In this document: piece by piece, positions 55,913 to 64,000 of the stretch | How positions within the stretch are numbered: position 1 is the stretch's first letter | Layout of the letters: each line of letters begins with the position of its first letter | Assembly: GCA_020723305.1 (NCBI GenBank) | Contig: DYJC01000012.1 | Coordinates: forward strand, 1-64,000 | DNA length: 64,000 nt | Direction of reading: 5' to 3' | Source of the DNA: Desulfosudis oleivorans | Lineage (GTDB): Bacteria > Desulfobacterota > Desulfobacteria > Desulfobacterales > SURF-7 | Translations under genes and position numbers: made by a program | Notes under the pieces: model-generated | Database searches by the model: none | The model's input: the letters and a program-made list of their open reading frames with translations, nothing else | Told to the model about the DNA's origin: nothing

Positions 55913-56740
55913 ATGGGTAAATGGAGACAGGAACTGGAGGAAGCTGCATCGGTCTTGTCAAAGGCTACAAGAGCAACTGCCTTTTGTGGGGCAGGTATTT
56001 CAGCGGAAAGCAGTATCCCGACTTTTCGGGATCCCGGAGGACTCTGGGATCAGATTAATCCCATGGAAGCCGGCACAGTAAAGGGACTTTTACGGGCTTT
56101 CCAGGAAAAATCGGATATAATTGTTCCCATATTGATGACCATGCTGGATCGGTTTGAAAAATCAGAACCCAATGCCGGGCATCTGGCGCTTTCCCATCTT
56201 GAAAAAATGGGGATTGTAAAAACAGTAATCACTCAAAATATTGATAATCTTCATCATGAGGCTGGGACAAAAGATTTAATTGAGGTACATGGAAATCTTT
56301 TCAGAATGTATTGCTTATCCTGTGGACGTAACAAAAATGTTGACAGGAAAAGGTATGTTCAGACCATCCGTAATCGGTTGTTAAAAATATCGGTGTATGA
56401 TCTGGATGCACTGATCAGCCTTGCAGTGGAATGTGATCAATGTGGTTCTCTGACCAGACCGGATGTCGTAATGTTTGGTGAGGCAGTGAAATCCTTGCCG
56501 CAAGCTTTTCGTGTTTCAATTCAATCTGATGTTATGATGGTTCTGGGGACATCCGGGGCAGTATTTCCTGCTGCATCGTTTCCGGTGGAGGCAAAAAATG
56601 CTGGGGCAAAGGTTATTGTCATTAATCCAACCGAAAATGGGTTTAAACATTGCTCAGATATCTATATTCCCATGAAAGCAGGTGATGCGCTGCCTTTTAT
56701 TGTTGAGAAAATAAAGAAAAGTACTGAAAAACAGATCTGA
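55913..56740 (+). CDS. Sir2-family NAD-dependent protein deacylase
   Basis: 275 residues from the ATG at 55913 (AGGAG 8 nt upstream). NAD-binding GAGISAESSIPTFRDPGG near 23, QNIDNLHHEAG near 109 and catalytic His in EVHGNL near 124, then two Cys pairs (CLSCG, CDQCG) for zinc. Removes acyl groups from lysines, consuming NAD. The linker between the Cys pairs is longer than usual (about 30 residues). Immediately downstream of MITE copy 3. Confidence 0.94.
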   Translation: MGKWRQELEEAASVLSKATRATAFCGAGISAESSIPTFRDPGGLWDQINPMEAGTVKGLLRAFQEKSDIIVPILMTMLDRFEKSEPNAGHLALSHLEKMGIVKTVITQNIDNLHHEAGTKDLIEVHGNLFRMYCLSCGRNKNVDRKRYVQTIRNRLLKISVYDLDALISLAVECDQCGSLTRPDVVMFGEAVKSLPQAFRVSIQSDVMMVLGTSGAVFPAASFPVEAKNAGAKVIVINPTENGFKHCSDIYIPMKAGDALPFIVEKIKKSTEKQI

Positions 56741-57126
56741 TTTTGGCGGAGCTGATGGAATCAAAAACGGGAAAAATCGCTTTGTCTATGTTTCCATCTG
56801 AATCATTAAGTAAGGTGTTGATAGACCATATCGTTTCTCGGTGAAAAAAAACACCGTTTCTGGCAGGTCTTTTAAAAGAGACTTACAATTATTTTTCACA
56901 ATAAATGCTTCATAAAAAATGATAAATATTTGATATAGTTATTAATATTTTGATAACTTGCGACGCGGTCGACAGCTCTGCAATTATCAGTTCCTGAATG
57001 GATATTATCTTGTCCCACTGGATGGATCTGAATATTTTTCTTCCGATAAAGCAAACTGTCCATATTGCTTGAAGACCTAACCCGTCAAAGGGGACGTCCG
57101 CTATCATCACCAGATCCTGCAAGCTG

Positions 57127-57481
57127 TCATCGTCCATCCCAACATCCGACAGGAGCTTTTCCTCTTTTCGGAACCGATCCAAAACAGCGATGGAAATGAG
57201 TTACAATAAAACTCTCATACCTGTTTCTACATAATCCTGTCAGGTCCATCACCTCATCCACAGGTGTGCGCCTATAGGATATCTGTGATAATCGCCTATC
57301 AACCAGACCATCTACCCCCTCTTCTTGATAACAATTAATATAACTGCGAAATGGTCCTTTCGCACACCCCAAACAGTCTACCTGCCTCTTCCTGGTTAAT
57401 CTTATTGCTGGCCCAACCATCTATGCCTCTTCAAATCTCATCTTCCGGATCTCCTGTAACTCTCATGAGCAGCACCTCCAT
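57127..57481 (-). pseudogene. Decayed ISNCY-like transposase N-terminus
   Basis: Minus-strand remnants in two frames. The first, from an ATG at 57481, is broken by stops but contains NQEEAGRLFGVCERT, a helix-turn-helix; the second contains YQEEGVDGLVDRRLSQISYR, TPVDEVMDLT and NRYESFIVTHFH, which match the N-terminus of ISNCY-type transposases as I remember them. The catalytic domain is missing; a further open frame at 56910-57182 gives no recognisable match. No flanking terminal repeats are visible. It marks the left border of the AT-rich region. Confidence 0.65.
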
Positions 57482-58019
57482 GGTATCCATGATATATTCC
57501 ATTTCGACCGGACAAATCATGTGCTACATAACCGGATAGTTTATTTATTTCCGACAAAAGAATTATTTGTCTTGACATTAAAATAAAATTTGGATATTTG
57601 GAATGACTATTATGCGAGTTAACATTGTTCTTAAATGCGAAGAAGGTTTTGAATTTGAGCCGCAAATATTCATTTTTCCAAATGGATAAAGTAAAAAAAG
57701 TAAGCTCCAACCCAATATTAAGTATTATACATGATCGCATAAAGAAAAGAACATCTGTAAGGTAATAGTTGCCAACGAAATAATTGTGCAGCAGTTATCA
57801 ACAGGACCAAATATTCACAACTATTTTTAGAAAAATTTATAACACCACTCAACCTGCTGTCTGCAGTTCAAAATGATGATTTGACAGCATTTTAATTTTT
57901 TTTTAAATTTCGATTTTTGTACTTCAAGGAGCAGAGCTATATCTTAAGGATACCAAAGAACCGACAGAACCAGTTGTATCTCTCTCGCTGATGATTAAAC
58001 AGGAATAGGAAGGAACCAA
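57482..58019. other. AT-rich intergenic region, 540 bp
   Basis: No supportable gene. Minus-strand open frames here have no ribosome site and low complexity. It may hold the promoter of the 64-residue protein at 58020. Confidence 0.5.
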
Positions 58020-58214
58020 ATGGCGATTATCGAGAATGTCAAGGCAGAAAAACCAGATGCCGCATATACACTCGAATACAATAAAACCCTTCAAGCAATC
58101 GTATGCAAAGTTAATGATCCACGAAAGATGTTTCCGTTTTATCTGGAAGTAAAGAACGTTGGTTTGTATAAAATCATGCAAAATAAGACGGGGAAAATAC
58201 AGATGTGCAAATAG
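58020..58214 (+). CDS. 64-residue protein of unknown function
   Basis: Starts MAIIENVKAEKPDAAYTLEY with AGGAAGG upstream, and is followed 69 bp later by a convincing terminator, so it forms a complete single-gene unit. No motif, signal peptide or membrane helix. I recognise no family. Upstream of the biosynthetic genes and in the same direction. Confidence 0.55.
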   Translation: MAIIENVKAEKPDAAYTLEYNKTLQAIVCKVNDPRKMFPFYLEVKNVGLYKIMQNKTGKIQMCK

Positions 58215-58282
58215 AATAATCATAAGCGAAAACGAAAGCAAGCAAGCAAACAGCAAATCACCAAATTGCTAAGTAGCTAGCC

Positions 58283-58320
58283 AGCCGAAATCACCCATAA
58301 GCGGGAGATTCGGCTTTTTT
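58283..58320 (+). terminator. Intrinsic terminator
   Basis: AGCCGAAATCACCC...GGGAGATTCGGCT hairpin (one bulge) followed by TTTTTT. It isolates the 64-residue gene from the downstream cluster, which therefore needs its own promoter in 58321-58520. Confidence 0.87.
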
Positions 58321-58520
58321 AATTTTTTGCCTTTAAAAATTGAAATTCAATATTCCAAAAGAATTTAAATTTAAAGGCAATTGACTTTCAAGAAATTCTG
58401 CAAGACCCAATTGAGTGAATCAGCATTAAAAGATGTAGTATCAGCTGCTTACATTTGAAAAAGATTATAAGTTATAACAAAAATCGGTGTTCTCTAGGGT
58501 TTAATATTTGGAGAAGTAGT

Positions 58521-59663
58521 ATGATCAAATGGACAAAAGAACAAAAGGCGCTTAGGGATGCCGTCTTTGAAATCTCTGAGAAACTCAATGAAAAAAAGTT
58601 ACAAGATGATCATGGAGAAATATTCTCGCCTATGAAATGGAAACTGCTATGCGAGATTGACCTCTGTGGAATCGTTACTGATGAAAAATTTAATGGTAGT
58701 GGATTGGATTTATTGACGACGATGTATCTTCTTGAAGCGTTGGGCTTTTCTTGTGAAGATGCAGGGTTAAATTTCTCTTTATGTACACACATTGTTAGCA
58801 CTCAAATTCCGATACAGAGATACGGAAGCGAAGAAAATAAAGCAAAATATTTACCTCAACTCGCCGCAGGTAGTTTAATCGGCGCACATGCGATAACGGA
58901 ACCAGATGCCGGTTCCGACGCTTTTTCGATGAATACCAGTGCTGAAAAAAAAGATGGTCATTATGTACTAAATGGGACAAAGACGTTTATTACCAATGGC
59001 CCTATCGCCGATCTTTTTATTGTTTACGCTTGGACAGATAAAAACCTTGGAACCCTTGGAGGGCTTTCGGCATTTATAGTTGAAAAAGATACAACTGGCT
59101 TTACACGTGGGAATCCTATTGAAAAAATGGGACTTACTTCTTCTCCACTATGTGAACTTTTCTTTGACGATTGTAAGATACCCAAATCAAATCTGCTTTG
59201 GAAGGAAGGTAAAGGATTCGCGATTTTTAGCTATGTGATGAATTGGGAAGTTTTGTGCTGCTCTGCAATTCATTTGGGTGAAATGCGATGTTTAATTGAA
59301 AAATGTATAGAATACACAAAGCATCGTAGGCAATTTGGGCAGGTCATTTCAAAATTTCAGACAATTTCACATAAAATTGCTGATATGAAAATCGGATTAA
59401 AAGCGGCAACAGCTGTCACCTATGATGCCGGTAATCGATTTGCACAAGGTGAAAGATGTAACATGGATATAGCAGTTGCCAAAGTTTTAACATCAGAAAA
59501 TTATGTAAAAACCTCTTTGGAAGCCATTCAAATTTTTGGTGCATATGGATACATGAAAGAATACGGTATCGAGCGTTCATTACGAGATGCGGTTGCAGCC
59601 AAAATATATTCTGGATCTTCGGAAATTCAACGTAACAAAATTGCAGCGTTAATGGGAATATAA
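58521..59663 (+). CDS. Acyl-CoA-dehydrogenase-like flavoenzyme (possible prolyl-PCP oxidase)
   Basis: 380 residues from the ATG at 58521 (GGAG upstream). Acyl-CoA dehydrogenase fold: GAHAITEPDAGSDAFSMN near 117 and the FAD loop RRQFGQVISKFQ near 273. At the usual catalytic Glu the sequence is IYSGSSEIQR, i.e. Ser instead of Glu; a Glu in NWEVLCCSAIHLGEM near 244 sits where isovaleryl-CoA dehydrogenase has its base. This swap is what I recall of prolyl carrier-protein oxidases (RedW/PltE/PigA type). Substrate inferred from the neighbouring adenylation and carrier genes. Confidence 0.82.
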   Translation: MIKWTKEQKALRDAVFEISEKLNEKKLQDDHGEIFSPMKWKLLCEIDLCGIVTDEKFNGSGLDLLTTMYLLEALGFSCEDAGLNFSLCTHIVSTQIPIQRYGSEENKAKYLPQLAAGSLIGAHAITEPDAGSDAFSMNTSAEKKDGHYVLNGTKTFITNGPIADLFIVYAWTDKNLGTLGGLSAFIVEKDTTGFTRGNPIEKMGLTSSPLCELFFDDCKIPKSNLLWKEGKGFAIFSYVMNWEVLCCSAIHLGEMRCLIEKCIEYTKHRRQFGQVISKFQTISHKIADMKIGLKAATAVTYDAGNRFAQGERCNMDIAVAKVLTSENYVKTSLEAIQIFGAYGYMKEYGIERSLRDAVAAKIYSGSSEIQRNKIAALMGI

Positions 59664-59739
59664 GCTTTCCTAAATTCTATATTTTTAACTAAATCTATCG
59701 GTCATAGCTTCCACTTTTACTCAAGAAAGGAGAAAAAAC

Positions 59740-60276
59740 ATGCTACGAAACAATTTAACAAACCTTTCCAAAATGGGACTCCTCTGGGCGAAACTCTATT
59801 ATGCATTTGCAAAAGAAATAGTTGACCAACTCGGCCAGGAAAAAGGGGGCAAGCTGCTTGTGGATTGCATAAAAAAATATGCAAAACTCCGTGGGACTGC
59901 AATCGCTGAATATATACAAAAAAATCAGCTACCTTATGACGCAAAAAGCTTCATTGACAACTTTGATTCTTGTTTCTCAGATCTACAAAAGGAATTTTTG
60001 GAATTGTTTCCCGATAAAAGCCTGGTGCCGTGCGAAGGAACGACATTTTGTCCATATTTAGAAATATGGAAAGAACTTGAGGATGGTAAAAAGCTTGCAT
60101 TGATTTATTGTGAGGAATTTCATAAAGCCATGTGGGAAGCTTACCACCCAAAACTCCGAGTTCGCCAGGATAAAATAATGGCCCGCGATGATGAAATCTG
60201 CACATTTGAGACGTATATGGAAGGAGATGAGGACAATATCCTTTTAATCTTTGATCAAAAAGTATCAATTCAATGA
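59740..60276 (+). CDS. ATC-hydrolase-like protein
   Basis: 178 residues. Patterns LGQEKGGKLLVDCIKKYAKLRG and CPYLEIWKEL followed by AYHPKLRVRQDKIMARDDEICTFE match the L-2-amino-thiazoline-4-carboxylate hydrolase-like family. One Cys near 105-108 may be a metal or catalytic residue. AAAGGAG lies upstream. Position between a flavoenzyme and an adenylation enzyme suggests a tailoring or ligand-binding role in the same pathway. Confidence 0.75.
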   Translation: MLRNNLTNLSKMGLLWAKLYYAFAKEIVDQLGQEKGGKLLVDCIKKYAKLRGTAIAEYIQKNQLPYDAKSFIDNFDSCFSDLQKEFLELFPDKSLVPCEGTTFCPYLEIWKELEDGKKLALIYCEEFHKAMWEAYHPKLRVRQDKIMARDDEICTFETYMEGDEDNILLIFDQKVSIQ

Positions 60277-60324
60277 TACCGATTTATTTCATTGTCTAAT
60301 CATAATTTTAGAGGATTTAAAAGA

Positions 60325-61969
60325 ATGAAAGTAACGAGTTCAACAGTTCTTTGCCAGAACACTACAACAAACAAAAAACAGTTTTGTTTCGCGCATAAGA
60401 TACTTGAAAAAAGTGCAGAAGATTATGGAAGCTTCGAGGCTGTTCGGTTGGGGGATCGTTTTTTAACATATCGAGAGTTGAATGATAGGTCAGGTAAAAT
60501 TGCAGACTGTCTACTTCGAGCTGGAGTTAATATTGGTGACAGGATAGGAATATACATTGAAAAGAGTTTGGACTTTGTGATCAGTATTTTTGCGGTGTTA
60601 AAATCAGGAGGTGTTTATGTGCCGATGGATCCACGTAACCACGTGAAGCGGAATGAATTTATAATCAACGATAGCAACATTTCGATTATTCTAACAACGT
60701 CATCTACTGTTTACGAGGTCAAAAATATCCGTAAAATAGGAAATAGTCGAGAAAAAATAATTTTGATTGACGAGAAAAGTCCACATCTCGACAAATTATC
60801 GAAAGATGATAATATTTTTGACTATCACGAAATAATCAAACAGAAACCAAAAGAAGTCCCTATCGATATCTCGCCTCAAGACCTTGCGGTTATTTTTTAT
60901 ACTTCCGGATCCACCGGTACACCCAAAGGTGTGATGATCTCCCATGAAAGTATAGTTGTTTTTGTTAACTGGGTGATAGACGAATTTCAAATCACAAGCA
61001 AAGACCGTTTTATTAGTATAGCTCCAATGCATTTTGACATTTCTCTGCTTGATATCTTTGCATCATTGGCTGTAGGTGCAAGTGTTGTCCTCGTACCACC
61101 TTCAAAAGTCGGAAATCCAGGATTTATCATCAGTCTAGTTGTGCAAGAACAAATTACATTCTGGCAGTCAGTTCCATCAGTCCTAATATTACTTGTTGAA
61201 TATGGGGAATTCGAGAAGTTAAATTTGAACAGAATCCGTCATGTAATCTTCACTGGTGAGAAAATGCCTGTAAAGTATCTGAAAGTTTTAATTCAATACT
61301 TTAAAGAAGCAGATTTTTATAATATTTACGGCTGTACGGAAACCAACGATACCTTTATGTATAGGGTACCCAAAGATGTAAATATGATACCATCCCCGCT
61401 TCCTATTGGGAAAGCATTACCTTATGTAAACTTCCATATAATTGATGAAAACAATTGCGATGTTGGTTTTGATAAAGAAGGAGAACTTATCGTAAGTGCG
61501 CCAACAATTATGAAAGGATACCAGAAGGAAGCTGGAAATAATGAAAATCTGGTTTCATTTCGTTCATCTGAGGGCAAAGTCAAAAAATATTTTCGAACAA
61601 GAGATCTTGTTGTTCAATCAAAATCCAAGGGACTGACCCTCTGTGGGAGAACAGATGATATTATAAAAACAAATGGAAACAGAGTTAACCTTCTCGAGGT
61701 TCAAACCTGTATACAATCTCACCCTGATATCATTGAATCCGGTGTATTTTCGGTTGATGATGATTTTATCGGAAAACGAATTGTAGCAATTGTTTTGAAA
61801 AGACAGGAAATTCCATTAAGATCCTATGGATCTTAAAATTTATTGTAGCACCCAACTACCAAAATACGCTATCCCATCTATCATTAAAATTCGGACTGAC
61901 CGATTACCCCAGACCAGTTCCGGCAAAATAGATCGTAAGCGACTTAAAGAAGAATATATGAAGCCATAA
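60325..61969 (+). pseudogene. Stand-alone adenylation enzyme, interrupted by a frameshift
   Basis: Frame 1 (60325-61836, about 503 residues) has the A3 motif FYTSGSTGTPKGVM, the A4/A5 region APMHFDISLLDIF and NIYGCTETND, and GRTDDIIKTNGNR. It then ends early at PLRSYGS. The missing C-terminal subdomain continues in another frame to 61969 (LPKYAIPS, then SSGKIDRKRL with the catalytic Lys). Removing one A from TTAAGATCC at about 61819 restores an uninterrupted reading (PLDPMDLKIYC). Resembles stand-alone prolyl-AMP ligases such as PltF/RedM. The shift could be a real inactivating mutation or a sequence error. Confidence 0.85.
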
Positions 61970-62035
61970 ACAAAAAAGACATTTTCATACTTTAAAACCG
62001 AAAAAATCTATATTTTTAAAAACAAGGAGGATTTT

Positions 62036-62290
62036 ATGTTTAAAAAAGAAACGTTGAGAAAATTTATTATAAATGAGTTTTTATCAGATACTTCTGGTGA
62101 AGAAATTGGAAATGATATGGATCTGATTGCAACCGGGATTATTGATTCTTTAGCAGTATTGAAAATAATTTCATTTATTGAGATGACAAATGATATTGCA
62201 ATTGATCCGGATGAATTAGATCCTGAAAAATTAAATTCAATTGATGCAATTTACAATCTCATCGAGAGCAAAATCTCCCAAGTCGCATGA
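62036..62290 (+). CDS. Acyl/peptidyl carrier protein
   Basis: 84 residues, helical and acidic. The phosphopantetheine Ser is in TGIIDSLAVLK near residue 38. AAGGAGG upstream. As a discrete carrier between the adenylation and tailoring enzymes it probably holds the activated amino acid. The transferase encoded at 23017-23631 could activate it. Confidence 0.93.
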   Translation: MFKKETLRKFIINEFLSDTSGEEIGNDMDLIATGIIDSLAVLKIISFIEMTNDIAIDPDELDPEKLNSIDAIYNLIESKISQVA

Positions 62291-62381
62291 GTTTGATGAA
62301 TGAGAATTGGGAGAATAGTGTATAGCGTGTTGATTTTTCCATTATGATTGTTTGCGTTATCGAAGGATAAAATTTTAAAAA

Positions 62382-62978
62382 ATGAACGACTCATTTTTAA
62401 AAAAAATAATCAGAAATTCTGATGACATATCTATAGAGGACTATTTTAGTTTCTTACAGAAGGTTATAGAAAATAAAGCCGATAAAAGTGAAGTGATCGC
62501 CTTTGTCGCAGCGCTTTCGGCAAAACCGTTACGCGTCAAAGATTTGGTGTATTTTGTTCGTTTTATCGAATCCGTATCCCCACCAAAGGAAATCCTAAAT
62601 AGTAATCAAGCCATTAATATTGTTGGGACAGGAGGAGGAATTGCTACTTTTAATATCAGTACGACGTCAGCATTTATCGCAAGTGCGGCAGGCGCTAAAG
62701 TTCTAAAAAGTGGATCATATCGTTACAATAGCCAAAGTGGTTCTTTAGATGTTTTGACTGCGCTGGGATTAAATATTCATCTTAATCTACAAGCATTGGA
62801 AAAAATGCTTGCTGAGACCGGAATAGGATTTATCAATCCGAATATGTATTCGCCTTTGCTAAGAAGATTGGCTATTGCGATACTTCCTCTTGAATTAAAA
62901 GATATCGGAGGTTTTATCAATACAATTGGCCCTCTTATTTGTCCTGTTCATGTAAAGGGACAAATAAGAGGTGATTGA
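62382..62978 (+). CDS. TrpD-like phosphoribosyltransferase-fold protein, C-terminally short
   Basis: 198 residues, about 60 percent of normal TrpD length. The N-terminal helical bundle and the PRPP-binding loop GTGGGIATFNIST are present, with YNSQSGSLDVLTALGL near 115. The protein ends at HVKGQIRGD, where TrpD normally continues with its second half and the Mg-binding Asp-Glu pair. No other frame in the 38 bp before the next gene continues it. It may be a truncated remnant or a specialised short variant. Confidence 0.8.
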   Translation: MNDSFLKKIIRNSDDISIEDYFSFLQKVIENKADKSEVIAFVAALSAKPLRVKDLVYFVRFIESVSPPKEILNSNQAINIVGTGGGIATFNISTTSAFIASAAGAKVLKSGSYRYNSQSGSLDVLTALGLNIHLNLQALEKMLAETGIGFINPNMYSPLLRRLAIAILPLELKDIGGFINTIGPLICPVHVKGQIRGD

Positions 62979-63016
62979 CTAATTTATGGTATTAATAGTA
63001 TTCGTGAGGTATGTCA

Positions 63017-64000
63017 ATGAAAACCGACTATAAGATGGGCCTTGGCTACTTGCTTGATCTTGCAACTGGGCATTACAGGTCAAAAACCCTTTTTGTTGCA
63101 ACAAAGCTCAAGGTTTTCACTATTCTTGCAGGAGGCCCCAAGACATTCAAAGAAATGTCAAGCATATTGAATATCGAAAGCAGACCCGCTGCGATGCTCC
63201 TCAACGCTTGTGTATCTATAGGACTGCTGGAAAAGAATGGAGATACCTATCGCAACTCTCGTACTTCAAGCATATATCTTGTCGAAGGTGGTCCAAGATT
63301 TCTCGGACCAGCTTTTTTTAAGTTCGATGACCACAGCTACCTGCTGTTCGATAAACTTCAGGACGCCATATTAGAGGACAAACACCAGCTACCGACTGAA
63401 AACCCCGATGATCCGGAACTACTGGCTTCATGCATGCAAATTGGCAACAAAACGGAGTATGGTTTGTTCCTTTCATCCCTGGACCCGATTGCTGATTGGC
63501 CAGCCAGCATGATAGCCAGAACGTTTGATTTTTCTCGCTTCAAAAAGGTGGTCGATGTGGGGGGCGGAACCGGGATATACTCCCAGGCAATCGTAAAGAA
63601 ACACCCGAACATTCAGGCTGTCGTATTCGATCTCCCTTATGTTTGCGAGATTGGACACAAAGCCATTGAGAAAAAGGGATTATCAGACCGCATTCAATAT
63701 CACAGCGGAAATTTTCTTCACGACGAGTTTCCCGAGGGAATGGATCTTGCATTCTTATCCAACCTTCTTCACGGGTTTGGCCCAGAAAAAAGTACGTCAA
63801 TATTGAAAAGGGTTTACGATTCTTTACCCCAAAACGGTGGTATTATCATCAGCGATTTAATATTGGATGAAGACGGATGCGGCCCGGAAATGGGTACAAT
63901 GCTCTCATTTTACTTTCTATTGATAACCCAAGAAGGCAGGAACTACACATATTCAGAATACAAGGCAATGCTTGAAGATGCTGGATTCATAGATATTGAG
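63017..64000 (+). CDS. Class I O-methyltransferase (partial, runs off window)
   Basis: At least 328 residues, 3' end outside the window. N-terminal dimerisation helices (YRSKTLFVATKLKVFTIL), then the SAM-binding motif VVDVGGGTGIYSQAIVKKH near 176 and DLAFLSNLLHGFGPEKS near 242, where the His is the likely catalytic base. It matches the plant-COMT-like PF00891 family that methylates small phenolic or pyrrole-type metabolites. GAGG precedes the ATG at 63017 by 7 nt. Base composition is less AT-rich than the genes before it. Confidence 0.85.
   Translation, partial: MKTDYKMGLGYLLDLATGHYRSKTLFVATKLKVFTILAGGPKTFKEMSSILNIESRPAAMLLNACVSIGLLEKNGDTYRNSRTSSIYLVEGGPRFLGPAFFKFDDHSYLLFDKLQDAILEDKHQLPTENPDDPELLASCMQIGNKTEYGLFLSSLDPIADWPASMIARTFDFSRFKKVVDVGGGTGIYSQAIVKKHPNIQAVVFDLPYVCEIGHKAIEKKGLSDRIQYHSGNFLHDEFPEGMDLAFLSNLLHGFGPEKSTSILKRVYDSLPQNGGIIISDLILDEDGCGPEMGTMLSFYFLLITQEGRNYTYSEYKAMLEDAGFIDIE

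Noticed and set aside
57420-57481. In-frame TGA of the transposase remnant as a Sec codon
   Set aside because: Several other stops and frame changes follow; no hairpin; decay is simpler.
57438-57740. 100-codon minus-strand frame
   Set aside because: AT-rich low-complexity translation, no ribosome site, overlaps transposase debris.
1-64000. CRISPR arrays, rRNA genes, phage modules
   Set aside because: No regularly spaced repeats, rRNA signatures or phage structural genes were seen.

Overview
The window looks like a chromosomal segment of a sulfate-reducing member of the Desulfobacterota, most probably a Desulfobacterales-type bacterium. The evidence is dsrC with both C-terminal cysteines, a siroheme-decarboxylase-type protein, a ferredoxin-dependent 2-oxoacid oxidoreductase, an Hdr/Flox-type electron-bifurcation locus, and active selenocysteine use (selB plus two genes with in-frame TGA codons inside otherwise intact families). 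No rRNA, phage or CRISPR array is visible.

Layout. 0.1-8.4 kb (minus): a signalling and transport block with a DVU0150-like protein, a TauE/SafE permease, a lipoprotein, a PEP-synthase-like protein lacking the PEP-binding barrel, a dCache histidine kinase and three receiver-only response regulators. 8.8-12.5 kb (minus): a 34-residue lysine-rich protein, two SPFH/band-7 proteins, a KhpA-like KH protein and an unknown membrane protein. 12.7-17.8 kb: a DUF4143-type ATPase with a possible leaderless promoter, tRNA-Arg and tRNA-His, then selB and a DUF2333 protein. 17.8-21.7 kb (minus): korDABC and hemW, the last apparently starting at ATA. 21.8-32.0 kb (minus): a long housekeeping run, ffh-rpsP-khpA-rimM-trmD-(RNA methylase)-rplS-rnhB-yraN-rsmI, followed by an ADP-forming acyl-CoA synthetase, a phosphopantetheinyl transferase and a radical SAM protein. 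32.1-43.6 kb: rlmN, a plant-like LRR protein, a penicillin-acylase homologue, prpE, miaA, a 1200-residue FAD/Fe-S oxidoreductase, and an AbrB antitoxin beside a truncated PIN toxin.

44.0-51.6 kb (plus) is the energy-metabolism core: a tandem HdrA with selenocysteine at residue 60, an MvhD/FloxD with selenocysteine at residue 67, FdhB-like, AsrA-like and AsrB-like subunits, then dsrC and an Ahb-type protein. Each UGA is followed by a hairpin 15-16 nt downstream. No HdrB or HdrC gene is present. The likely role is flavin-based electron bifurcation linking NAD(P)H, ferredoxin and a thiol/disulfide pool.

51.7-56.7 kb carries assorted metabolic genes. From about 56.8 kb the sequence becomes visibly AT-rich, starting with a decayed transposase, and holds a small biosynthetic cluster: acyl-CoA-dehydrogenase-like flavoenzyme, ATC-hydrolase-like protein, stand-alone adenylation enzyme (broken by a one-base frameshift), carrier protein, truncated TrpD-like protein and an O-methyltransferase running off the window. 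The first, third and fourth resemble the prolyl-to-pyrrolyl carrier-protein cassette of known pyrrole natural products. Three copies of a 122-bp MITE-like repeat lie at 12.5, 43.7 and 55.8 kb.
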